From Balanoglossus misakiensis (taxonomy: Eukaryota > Hemichordata), in assembly GCA_040954595.2 (NCBI GenBank), contig CM082576.2, forward strand, positions 12,772,001-12,836,000: a stretch of DNA of 64,000 nt. Direction: 5' to 3'. Positions within the stretch are counted from its first letter, which is position 1, and each line of letters begins with the position of its first letter. Shown one piece after another: positions 52,401 through 64,000 of the stretch. A model generated the notes under the pieces. That model was not told the origin of the DNA, made no database searches, and saw nothing but the letters and a program-made list of their open reading frames with translations. The position numbers were made by a program, and so were the translations under genes.

Positions 52401-55400
52401 CGATTTTTCCCCAAAAATGACCAATTTTCGACTTGCCGATTTCTTGTATTTTGGGCCTTTTTGAACATTTATCATGGGTTATACATCATGATTTTTCCCC
52501 AAAAATGACCAATTTTCGACTTGCCGATTTCTTGTATTTTGGACCTTTTTGAACATTTTTCATGGGTTATACATCATGATTTTTCCCCAAAAATGACCAA
52601 TTTTCGACTTGCCGATTTCTTGTATTTTGGGCCTTTTTGAATATTTTTCATGGGTTATACATCACGATTTTTCCCCAAAAATGACCAATTTTCGACTTGC
52701 CGATTTCTTGTATTTTGGGCCTTTTTGAACATTTTTCATGGGTTATACATCATGATTTTTCCCCAAAAATGACCAATTTTCGAGTTGCCGATTTCTTGTA
52801 TTTTAGGCCTTTTTGAACATTTTTCATGGGTTATACATCATGATTTTTCCACAAAAATGACCAATTTTCGACTTGCCGAATTCTGATATTTTGGGCCTTT
52901 TTGAACATTTTTCATGGGTTATACATCATGATTTTCCCCCAAAAATGACCAATTTTCGACTTGCCGAATTCTGATATGTTGGGCCTGTTTGAACATTTTT
53001 CATGGGTTATACATCATGATTTTTTCCCAAAAATGACCAATTTTCGACTTGCCGAATTTTGATATTTTGGGCCTTTTTGAACATTTTTCATGGGTTATAC
53101 ATCATGATTTTTCCCCAAAAATGACCAATTTTCGACTTGCCGAATTCTGATATTTTGGGCCTTTTTGAACATTTTTCATGGGTTATACATCACGATTTTC
53201 CCCCAAAAATGACCAATTTTCGACTTGCCGATTTCTTGTATTTTGGGCCTTTTTGAACATTTTTCATGGGTTATACATCATGATTTTTTCCCAAAAATGA
53301 CCAATTTTCGACTTGCCGAATTTTGATATTTTGGGCCCTTTTGAACATTTTTCATGGGTTATACATCATGATTTTTCCCCAAAAATGACCAATTTTCGAC
53401 TTGCCGAATTATGATATTTTGGGCCTTTTTGAACATTTTTCATGGGTTATACATCACGATTTTCCCCCAAAAATGACCAATTTTCGACTTGCCGATTTCT
53501 TGTATTTTGGGCCTTTTTGAACATTTATCATGGGTTATACATCATGATTTTTCCCCAAAAATGACCAATTTTCGACTTGCCGAATTTTGATATTTTGGAC
53601 CTTTTTGAACATTTTTCATGGGTGATACATCATGATTTTTTCCAAAAAATGACCAATTTTCGACTTGCCGAATTCTGATATTTTGGGCCTTTTTGAACAT
53701 TTTTCATGGGTTATACATCATGATTTTTCCCCAAAAATGACCAATTTTCGACTTGCCGAATTCTGATATTTTGGGCCTTTTTGAACATTTTTCATGGGTT
53801 ATACATCACGATTTTCCCCCAAAAATGACCAATTTTCGACTTGCCGATTTCTTGTATTTTGGGCCTTTTTGAACATTTTTCATGGGTTATACATCATGAT
53901 TTTTCGCCAAAAATGACCAATTTTCGACTTGCCGAATTCTGATATTTTGGGCCTTTTTGAACATTTTTCATGGGTTATACATCATGATTTTTCCCCAAAA
54001 ATGACCAATTTTCGACTTGCCGAATTCTGATATTTTGGGCCTTTTTGAACATTTTTCATGGGTTATACATCACGATTTTCCCCCAAAAATGACCAATTTT
54101 CGACTTGCCGATTTCTTGTATTTTGGGCCTTTTTGAACATTTTTCATGGGTTATACATCATGATTTTTCGCCAAAAATGACCAATTTTCGACTTGCCGAA
54201 TTCTGATATTTTGGGCCTTTTTGAACATTTTTCATGGGTGATACATCATGATTTTTTCCAAAAAATGACCAATTTTCGACTTGCCGAATTCTGATATTTT
54301 GGGCCTTTTTGAACATTTTTCATGGGTTATACATCATGATTTTTCCCCAAAAATGACCAATTTTGGACTTGCCGAATTCTGATATTTTGGGCCTTTTTGA
54401 ACATTTTTCATGGGTTATACATCACGATTTTCCCCCAAAAATGACCAATTTTCGACTTGCCGATTTCTTGTATTTTGGGCCTTTTTGAACATTTTTCATG
54501 GGTTATACATCATGATTTTTCGCCAAAAATGACCAATTTTCGACTTGCCGAATTCTGATATTTTGGGCCTTTTTGAACATTTTTCATGGGTTATACATCA
54601 TGATTTTTCCCCAAAAATGACCAATTTTCGACTTGCCGAATTCTGATATTTTGGGCCTTTATGAACATTTTTCATGGGTTATACATCATGATTTTTCCCC
54701 AAAAATGACCAATTTTCGACTTGCCGAATTTTGATATTTTGGGCCTTTTTGAACATTTTTCATGGGTTATACATCATGATTTTCCCCCAAAAATGACCAA
54801 TTTTCGACTTGACGAATTCTGATATTTTGGGCCTTTTTGAACATTTTTCATGGGTTATACATCATGATTTTCCCCCAAAAATGACCAATTTTCGACTTGC
54901 CGATTTCTTGTATTTTGGGCCTTTTTGAACATTTATCATGGATTATACATCATGATTTTTCCCCAAAAATGACCAATTTTCGACTTGCCGAATTTTGATA
55001 TTTTGGACCTTTTTGAACATTTTTCATGGGTGATACATCATGATTTTTTCCAAAAAATGACCAATTTTCGACTTGCCGAATTCTGATATTTTGGGCCTTT
55101 TTGAACATTTTTCATGGGTTATACATCATGATTTATCCCCAAAATTGACCAATTTTAGACTTGCCGAATTCTGATATTTTGGGCCTTTTTGAACATTTTT
55201 CATGGGTTATACATCATGATTTTTCCCCCAAAATGACCAATTATCGACTTGCCGAATTCTGATATTTTGGGCCTTTTTGAACATTTTTCATGGGTTATAC
55301 ATCATGATTTTTTCCAAAAAATGACCAATTATCGACTTGCCGAATTTTGATATTTTGGGCCTTTTTGAACATTTTTCATGGGTTATACATCATGATTTTT

Positions 55401-56937
55401 CCCCAAAAATGACCAATTTTCGACTTGCCGAATTTTGATATTTTGGGCCTTTTTGAACATTTTTCATGGGTTATACATCATGATTTTTCCCCAAAAATGA
55501 CCAATTTTCGACTTGCCGAATTCTGATATTTTGGGCCTTTTTGAACATTTTTCATGGGTTATACATCATGATTTTTCCCCCAAAATGATCAATTTTCGAC
55601 TTGCCGAATTCTGATATTTGGGGCTTTTTGAACATTTTTCATGGGTTATACATCATGATTTTTCCCCAAAAATGACCAATTTTCGACTTGCCGAATTCTG
55701 ATATTTTGGACCTTTTTGAACATTTTTCATGGGTTATACATCATGATTTTCCCCCAAAAATGACCAATTTTCGACTTGCCGAATTCTGATATTTTGGACC
55801 TTTTTGAACATTTTTCATGGGTTATACATCATGATTTTTTCCCAAAGATGACCAATTTTCGACTTGCCGAATTCTGATATTTTGGGTCTTTTTGAACATT
55901 TTTCATGGGTTATACATCATGATTTTTTCCCAAAAATGACCAATTTTCGACTTGCCGAATTCTGATATTTTGGGCCTTTTTGAACATTTTTCATGGGTTA
56001 TACATCATGATTTTTTCCCAAAAATGACCAATTTTCGACTTGCCGAATTCTGATATTTTGGGCCTTTTTGAACATTTTTCATGGGTTATACATCATGATT
56101 TTTTCCCAAAAATGACCAATTTTCGACTTGCCGAATTATGATATTTGGGCCTTTTTGAACATTTTTCATGGGTTATACATCATGATTTTCCCCCAAAAAT
56201 GACCAATTTTCGACTTGCCGAATTCTGATATTTTGGGCCTTTTTGAACATTTTTCATGGGTTATACATCATGATTTTTTCCCAAAAATGACCAATTTTCG
56301 ACTTGCCGAATTCTGATATTTTGGGCCTTTTTGAACATTTTTCATAGGTTATACATCATGATTTTTCCCCAAAAATGACCAATTTTCGACTTGCCGAATT
56401 CTGATATTTTGGGCCTTTTTGAACATTTTTCATGGGTTATACATCATGATTTTTTCCCAAAAATGACCAATTTTCGACTTGCCGAATTCTGATATTTTGG
56501 GCCTTTTTGAACATTTTTCATGGGTTATACATCATGATTTTTTCCCCCAAAATGACAAATTTTCGACTTGCCGAATTTTGATATTTTGGGCCTTTATGAA
56601 CATTTTTCATGAGTTATACATCATGATTTTTCCCCAAAAATGACCAATTTCCGACTTGCTGAATTCTAATATTTTGGGCCTTTTTGAACATTTTTCATGG
56701 GTTATACATCATGATTTTTCCCCAAAAATGACCAATTTTCGACTTGCCGAATTTTGATATTTTGGGCCTTTTTGAACATTTTTCATGGGTTATACATCAT
56801 GATTTTCCCCCAAAAATGACCAATTTTCGACTTGCCGAAATTTGATAATTTGGGCCTTTTTGAACATATGGGTTATACATCATGATTTTTCCCCCAAAAT
56901 GACCAATTTTTGACTTGCTGAATTTTGATATTTTGGT
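49428..56937 (+). repeat. 88-bp tandem satellite array, about 85 copies
   Basis: The unit is 88 bp. Landmark words are ATGACCAATTTTCGACTTGC, GATATTTTGGGCC, TTTTTGAACATTTTTCATGG and GTTATACATCATGA. Spacing was measured from successive ATGACC words (49513, 49601 and on). Rare variants recur at 792 bp (9 units) and 1144 bp (13 units), which shows higher-order structure. Edge units are the most diverged. There is no open frame, since 88 is not a multiple of three and stops are frequent. It is on the TTC7-STPG4 intergenic side. Confidence 0.97.
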
Positions 56938-56940
56938 CAC

Positions 56941-57063
56941 ATTCTGAAATCCGGTGTTTCAATGGAATCATTGCACAGACATACTCAACACAAGGAATAC
57001 AAACACAAAGGCCATTTACCTTTTGGCACATTTATTTAGTTCACACGTAGTTAAAAGTATATA
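56941..57063 (+). repeat. Right 123-bp direct repeat flanking the satellite
   Basis: This is the second copy of 49303-49425, in the same orientation, starting at the last satellite unit. Differences include CCGACTTTTC versus CCGGTGTTTC and CACATATTT versus CACGTAGTT. Confidence 0.92.
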
Positions 57064-57260
57064 CAGTGTACTTCACAAAATATATAATATTTATCAAACC
57101 TTATCATGTGCAGCTGAGAAAAACAATTTTTACAACACTCGACTGGATTTCATAGCTGTTTTTTTAGAACAATGGACGGTATCAACGAAATCCTGGCAGT
57201 AAGCTATAATTCTCCAGCAATTTCCGAAGGACAAATAATTCAAGTAAATCTGAGAATTAC

Positions 57261-57291
57261 CTTGAACGGTAATGGTGTGATCAGCCTCCAT
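57261..57291 (-). other. Possible 31-nt exon, - strand
   Basis: Thirty-one bases lie between a ttttag acceptor and a gtaatt donor on the - strand. One frame reads MEADHTITVQ. Another (WRLITPLPFK) ends in phase 0 and would join the exon at 49305. There is no homology support. Confidence 0.2.
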
Positions 57292-57299
57292 CTAAAAAT

Positions 57300-58705
57300 G
57301 ATTCTAAAAATATGTTCAGAAATAGAATTTGAATAGTGGACGGTCAATTTTCATAGAAAAATGGACGGATATCGTCGGATGGCCATCAATAATGGAAGTT
57401 AATCCTTCATGTAAACCATCTGTTACTTCTCCATTGGTGCTATTTAAAAGCACCAGCTATTTTTGGGATTGTGGCTGATTCTACGATAAATCATTCACTT
57501 TGACACTAACATGTTGCATTTATCTCCATCAATGACATTCTGTCTTTCCTCTCTATCAATTTCTCTATTTCGATAATAAAGTTTTCTGAATGTGAATCTT
57601 TTAAATTTGTTTAGAATTGCTTCACGCTTACCATCTAAGTGCACACGGCTGCAAAATGTAATACTATTCTAATACTGGACCGGTAATCATGTGATATCTT
57701 TTGTGTTAAAAGTTAGTAAATTTCTTTTGAAAATGTTAAAAGCACCTGATTTGCTCACAAAAACCTCCAATTACTTAATATACATGTTAACACTTTTGTA
57801 AATACTTCCAAAGCCACTCAGTAACAGCATCAAGTTAAAACGTTACAAAAAAAACAAAACACAACAGAATTTATGAGCTTTGAGGGTGTTGGCAACAGCA
57901 GTGCAGTTTAAGGCCAAACACTTCCAATTTTTTGGGGGGATAGCTGGTTTTCAAAATTCAGCCAAAAAGAACTGGAAAAAAATGCTGCGTCTTCTTTCGG
58001 GGCTGCGGTAATACTGCAGTAGGTGCGGTTCAGTCTCACGACATCAACCATAAGTAAGATGGAGATGTGTTCATGTGCTTCCAGCAAAGCTGCTCTCTGT
58101 CCAACACATTCCAAGGGGGGGGGGGGGGGGGGTGTAGGGGTGAGGATGAGGAGGAGGCATAGTGAAAAAGTTTGAAGCAGGAATTTCCAGAGTTGTCTCA
58201 TGAAGCTGGTGCGTTCTAAGCGATGCTAGTTTTTACGACAGTCGTGTGATTCACTTTTAGAGTTAGAGCAATAAAAATGATGCAACACACAAGCTTGGAA
58301 TAGATTACAGCATGCATTAGTCTTTAGAGAACATTATTCAATGCATTAATTATCGCTATCAATTACTGAAAAAAAAGCTTTCAGCATGAGCGTCATTGTG
58401 CACGGTTAGAAAATAAAAGTCACGATCAGTGTTCCCTTCGGTGTAGTTGTCTACGGCACGACAAGAGGATAATCTGCAGACATTTTTGTCAGGGGAATAC
58501 AGGGACCACATAAATACTGCAAAGCATGCACACAAACTGACAAGAAGTTTCAACTCAGTAACTCTTGGGTGTGCCGTATCAAGTGCACCATGGGAACACT
58601 GAAAATGGGAACGATTTACAAGCGATGCGGTTAAAAATCTACACTACGGGGGTGACGTGTTGCAGGCTGGATGGTAGCTAGGACATATATCGCCCCATGA
58701 TGATT
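57300..58705. other. 3' flank of STPG4, no gene supported
   Basis: This holds AT-rich sequence and a run of about 16 G (near 58117-58132). The - strand open frame across the G run reads poly-Pro and is probably fortuitous. Confidence 0.4.
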
Positions 58706-61700
58706 TCAAGTTTGGAATGCACTGGTAAAGAATAACCCATGAGCACGTCCCATCTTGGCTATGGTTGAAGGCATGGGCGACTGGAAGGTCTTCTCGTACG
58801 TGCCGGGGCCTGGAACTTTCTGTTTGTGCGTTGGGGAGAAAAGAAGACAGAGAAAAATCATTTTACTAAAGATTACCAAGACACCAACAAGATTCGCAAC
58901 AATCGATGGCTGTCAGAGGAGTGGGAAAAATCTGTAATAAAATCATCTTCTGCTAACGTAAACCATAGTTCCTTTCCCTTTTCTCTAGGTTTTGGTGGTC
59001 AATTTTGTATTTTTGAAATACATCCCTAAATAGTGCTTTCGATAAAAAAAAGTCAAAATCTAATACATGTATGACAAAAATTCCAAACAAATCAATAAAA
59101 GATTATTCTAGTTCACCTAGCATTCTTCAGTGAGACAAAGTCTGAGCACTTGAATGCAACCTTCCGTGCAACATAATTCTTTTTGATAGGTTAATTAATC
59201 AAGATTTCTTTGATATTCCCGTGAAATCTCACTGCAAACTCACACAATGTTAACCTCTTCAGTAATCACAATCAGTACCTGTAACATTCTTTAGCAGATT
59301 TCTTAGGATTTTACAACACCAATGCTTAATTTCGTGCCACCCAGAAAAAGACTGATATACCAGGAATAAGGTATTTTTAATTGGATGAGCCAGATGTTAT
59401 CTAGCATCAATTAGTGTAGATGCATTTACATATCAAATTGAAACAATGCCCATTTTGCAAGGTCGTGGAAATTTCACAAAAGCAAAATGCAGTAAAATTT
59501 AGTGTCGGTTTTGACACAGTAAACTAATGACCACAGATCTCTCAAGTGAATTAGCATTACCTGGTTTCATCAACACACCTAATTATTAATAAGATCTTCA
59601 TTTAGCAAGCATCAAATCAATACAAAGGTGATTATTACGAGTAATTCAGGAAAAAATAGGCACATTAAAGCTTCCTCAGAGCTGGTTAATGACTTGTTGC
59701 CCATGGAAATCAAATCAGAAACAAAAATGTGATAATCACTATTAAATGAATAACAGGACATCGAATTACTGGTTTCATTTCATTAGGATATATTGATCTA
59801 TTTTCAAGAGCCAATTTTATTTCCTCGGAGTCGTGGACTGCCCGCAATTACTTGTTAAAGTCTCTTAGGGGCAATTTTCTAAGCCTTTGTTGATGTATTT
59901 CTGTGAAGGGCGAAGGTCGTTATAAGGGTAGCATCTCTAATCCACTGTTAGTTACACTACAACACAAAACAGCCAGCAAAGCTTATATAGTTTTTTCCGG
60001 GGCCAGTTCAAACATCGCTTACCGTATGAGATGAGCTAAATCTGGGCGTCCTGGATTTGAAGCTGGACGAGATCGGGTGAAGTGCGTTTGGCGGTTTGTA
60101 ATTGTATTGGCCTGGAGCAGGATTCTTATTCTGAAGTGAAGAGAACAATTCAGGAAAAGAGATGTCTTCATTATTAATGCATTTGTAAAATCTAAGGGCA
60201 AATTAATTTTTAAATATTCTAAATATCAAACATTCGTTTAACACTATAGAATTACTGTACAGTAACATGGTAACCTGCATATATCATTCCATGAATTCTG
60301 TCACCATAATCTCTTTCTTGTCGTACAAACTCAGAAAGTAAAATATGTTGGGGCTCAGAAAACAGGACAGATATGAAAAGTAATGAGAAATTTTACCCCA
60401 AAAAATACATTTGACAATTTAATTTACCACACATGTGTCCCATCTTTCAAAATAGACTGCTTCATAGCAGAGCATGAATTAATAATGACATATGTGACAA
60501 TAATTAATTTCTGTGGAGGCTTCTAAAATCAATTTAAAAAACCCGCATATGGTTTGAATGAGTGTATGCAGATCACGCTAGCTGAGTCATTATTAACTTC
60601 ATTGCCACTACAGTTTGCGTTTTTATGCAGTCATAAAACCTTTATAAATTGAAATTCCGTTCCACTTGATGGCCAAGTCAAGTGCCACCTGCTGCCTCGG
60701 CTGAAATCATCCCGTACATGAGAGGAGAGCATATCAGCAATATCATACATTAACGGCACTATGATGGCTGAAATATTTGATGATTTTCTCCACTTCAATA
60801 GCGTTACAGTGGCTCCTTGTAGCTCTACTGAGAATGACAGGCTCTCGATCAAATACCCAGAAATGCATTTACCTTAGATAAATGTACATTAGTTTATAAA
60901 CACCGAAAAAATAATTTTAATTTAAGTCACGTTTATATAATTTGCATATTCAATATGCACCATCAATTGAAAATCAACATTAATCTGACACTACCAACAA
61001 AAAAAATTGACAGAAACTGCTCAATCATAACCACAAACCAGCATGTTTTGAAGATCGAGGGACCTTGCCAACATGAAAATAGCCGGGCAGGTGACTACAG
61101 GACCAACCTTCGCTGGTATTAAAATTTACATACTTATCTGCCCGGTATAACATTGTTTGTCCACACAAACAGTCTTTGGCTCTCAATCAAACAATCATCA
61201 TGCCTAGTCTTACATCACAGGCCACTTGAGCGGGTGCAACCTGTTGCTAGGCAATCTCACTGTGGGACGGCAAATTACGTTGCCACAGCAACAGCTATAA
61301 TGTTGTATTTTTTTTAGGGCGGGACAAGACGTTAGGAGGTATATTGTACGCTGATTGCTTGAGTGTTACTGGGCTGAGAAGCTTTGCATTGATTGATGGC
61401 GTCAAACTGGACACTTCAACATATCGTGTGTGTGATCTTCAATAAGGTGGTCGTATCTGTGAATTATTTTCCTGTGCAAATGAAAAGATACTTACCGGTT
61501 TAAAGTAAATAGTGGGAAACCTCTGCGAGGTGTCCTTGAAAGCCGCATGCCTGGATGGGATAAGAAAAAATAACGACAGGAAATATTCATAGCTATTTAT
61601 ACTAAATCTGTCACTCGGGTATCATGTACAGTACACGATATTCAATTCACAATGTTGTTTTCCAAATCTTGAATTCATCAGGAAAAAAATCTGCCAAGAT

Positions 61701-63966
61701 AAAGTCAATGGTATGATACAGTAATTAATGTATAAGACCTTTGATAAAATTATTTAATGTGACTATATTAATATACCTAATGTCATAATTAGGTTGTGAA
61801 TTGTAACAAAACATTTGTGTATATTTGTGTTCGTGTCTATCTGGTCAATGGAATACTACATGTAGTATGGAACAAACTCTTTACAAAATCACGTGGAGTG
61901 ACCGTGACAAAAAATATATCATTTTTCCTCTGAAAGAGAAATTCTTTCTCAGAATATTCTGCAAGATGTCGTTCCCTTTTTTCTCACTAAACACATTGCA
62001 AAATCCAATTGTAATATCTCCTCACTATATTGTATTTGATGACAATATACCTACCTGTTGCCATAGCAACAAATACACATTTTTCTCCTGAAATTTGAAT
62101 TCAAATTGCGGTAGGCATGTCAGTTTAAACACCTATTAACCTGGTTTTGATGTAATATAGCCAAATGTAATTGTGTATAAAGCAGAGTCCAGCTTGGGTT
62201 CACAGGGACATTGAATTTTTGACAATCTTCTATAACATATGCCATGCCCCCCCCCCCCCTTTTTGCCCTACTATGTAAATTCCACTACATAACCTTTGAC
62301 CTCTGTCAACACCCATAAATTTACATCTAAAATAGGATATGGCTTTTTTTATGTGTCCACCGAACTCTAAGGTCCCAATAACAGACATTGCCATTCTAAA
62401 TTTAAAATCTACTTTTTTGTCATTGCAATTTTGTTCACTGTCAGAATCTTTACATTTATGTTATGATCATGAAAATAAAGATATGTCAACCTCACTTTTG
62501 TTTGGGATTGCTCATAACTAATCCACCCATAAATGGGGGGAAACATATTTTCAGTAATATGGTTTCAATTTTTTTTTCATAAACACACTGCTAATAATAA
62601 TAATTTCTATTTTTTTTTCAAAAAAAAGGTGACTGATGGTTTTAACACGTTGACCCCCCCCCCCCCCCAATTGTTCTAATAAATCGACGTCCCAATTATT
62701 GGAACAATGGCGTTGGGAAAAAGCTGGAACAATCCATGTCAGTAATTAGCACTCAGCCATGACAACCTGATAATGTCATGTAGATTATAATAGAACGTTT
62801 GGGTGAATTTGGAAATTAAAGCTATTATCAGAATATGCCAAGTCCACCCTAATATGCACTGACACCTGTCATAGACTCGGAGGCGCGCAGACAATTTCAA
62901 GTTCGGGGTCTATATTCCTCCCAATCTAATTACTTCCCTTCTGAATTTCGCTCTGGGCAGACAGCAGTGTTTACCCTGCCATTGATAATGTCTGCGCGGG
63001 CAAATGGTGCAGGTATTGATTTCATGTTAGCGGCGTTAAAACATAAAGAACTCCCAGCAAGACCTTTTATCGGGAGTGTCTACTACTAATATTCGCAATC
63101 AATAAAACCATGGCTGTAACTGATTTCCCCCCATTCTTACCAATATGAAAGAAATTACACCGCTCTTAACTTTCTTAATGCCACCGACAAAGACACGACA
63201 GACATACACCGTAAATTATGTTCAAAAATATTGACTTTAGAATTTACCTATTATATTGATTACAGCGACCAAAGCAATAACAATTAAACTCTATTCATGA
63301 CAGATTACAACTACACACAGCTACCTTCCTATACATCCTGCCAACAAAGATATCCATTGAAAAAGGTTTGAAAACAGCATTTTTTTTGCTATTAGAATGC
63401 CGACATTTGTCATTCAATTAGTCTACACCGGCGTGACTACAGTATTAAGCTGAAATCACGTAGTGTAATTATTTTTTTTTTTTAAAGTCTTCCAGGAAAT
63501 TCTTAGTGATGAAATGCATAGTTTGAAGGTCTACCTGCAAACTAAACTATGCAGCCGTTTATTGTGTCTGAGTTCTGAAACTCCATAAATTTGCATACTG
63601 ATATCAAACCAGACATATGATATATTGCCTCACAGAACTATAAATGCTCAAATGCATTTCACATATTTGTTTATTTTTCAAACAACGGGAACAAAACTGT
63701 CATATCTAGAGACGTTCGTTCAAATTAATCTGACCAAAATTTGCAAAGACTTTGTTGTCTGAAAGAACATTTGAAAAAAAAGATTGGGATTGCAGCCAAG
63801 GTGACCTATCTGTAAAAAGCTCAAAAAAAATATATAAATTTACACATTGCATTCTAGGGTGAGTGTTGCAGGGTTGGTTTATTCACACTTACTTGGACGG
63901 TGATTTTGTGGTTGCTATGGTTAAGTAATTCTCCATCTTGTAGGCAGGGGGTGCCACATTCACATC
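58706..63966 (-). CDS. STPG4: STPG4, sperm-tail PG-rich repeat protein, 3' part
   Basis: Exons on the - strand are 63966-63893, 61550-61496, 60130-60023 and 58819-58706 (stop TGA). They join in frame to 116 residues; the 5' part lies beyond the window. Sperm-tail PG-rich units are visible: NPAPGQYNYKPP (exon at 60130) and KVPGPGTYEK (last exon), with RFPTIYFKP and RTPRFSS between. The C-terminus STIAKMGRAHGLFF resembles human STPG4 as I remember it. Other STPG proteins are the main alternative, but the neighbour TTC7 favours STPG4. The repeats are linked to axonemal or cytoskeletal roles. Vertebrate STPG4 has been tied to chromatin in germ cells, which the sequence here does not test. The gene is tail-to-tail with TTC7, with the satellite between. 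Confidence 0.85.
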
Positions 63967-64000
63967 CTGAAAAGTAACAGATTGTCAACAGTGAAAATTA

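Noticed and set aside
49428-56937. Regular repeats considered as a CRISPR-like array
   Set aside because: The 88-bp units are contiguous with no unique spacers, and the host is an animal genome.
57908-58201. - strand frame with a poly-Pro stretch
   Set aside because: The prolines come from a G homopolymer; no splice or homology support.

Overview
This is a eukaryotic (animal) genomic window: short exons with GT-AG introns, no bacterial-style gene packing, intron-hosted snoRNAs, MITE-like hairpins and a satellite array. The protein-coding content (ubiquitin-S27a fusion, TTC7, STPG4) points to a metazoan. AT-rich introns and the TTC7-STPG4 neighbourhood would suit an invertebrate deuterostome (hemichordate, echinoderm or amphioxus), but a lophotrochozoan is not excluded. 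All gene models were spliced by hand; exon phases were checked for every junction given.

Region 1 (about 1.4-21.3 kb, + strand): three tandem genes of one unrecognised family of small single-pass membrane proteins, called A, B and C here. Each has a short extracellular exon with a C-Y-G-[ST]...L-x-C-x(1-2)-C-x(3)-L-P-[GP]-P-P signature, a phase-1 intron before a one-exon transmembrane segment, a phase-2 intron just after it, and an unrelated cytoplasmic tail. A has a 12-residue repeat tail with two YVNV motifs (a known Grb2-SH2 ligand type). B has a short acidic and Ser/Thr-rich tail. C has a signal peptide on its own exon, duplicated mucin-like Thr-rich exons, and a polybasic tail. I regard this cluster as the most likely undescribed system in the window.

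Region 2 (24.2-26.3 kb, - strand): a complete RPS27A (ubiquitin-ribosomal protein S27a) gene. Each of its three coding introns hosts one copy of a C/D-box snoRNA with the same antisense element, complementary to a conserved 28S rRNA segment. It shares a short divergent promoter with the next gene.

Region 3 (26.6-47.8 kb, + strand): a complete TTC7 gene (18 constitutive exons, 854 residues), scaffold of the plasma-membrane PI4-kinase complex. It has a candidate 12-nt microexon and a candidate 30-nt cassette exon. Intron 1 holds a 1.25-kb inverted repeat with arms over 500 bp.

Region 4 (49.3-57.1 kb): about 7.5 kb (about 85 copies) of an 88-bp satellite with higher-order periods of 792 and 1144 bp, bracketed by a 123-bp direct repeat.

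Region 5 (58.7-64 kb, - strand): the 3' half of STPG4 (sperm-tail PG-rich repeat protein), tail-to-tail with TTC7. TTC7A and STPG4 are also neighbours in human, so this looks like deep microsynteny.
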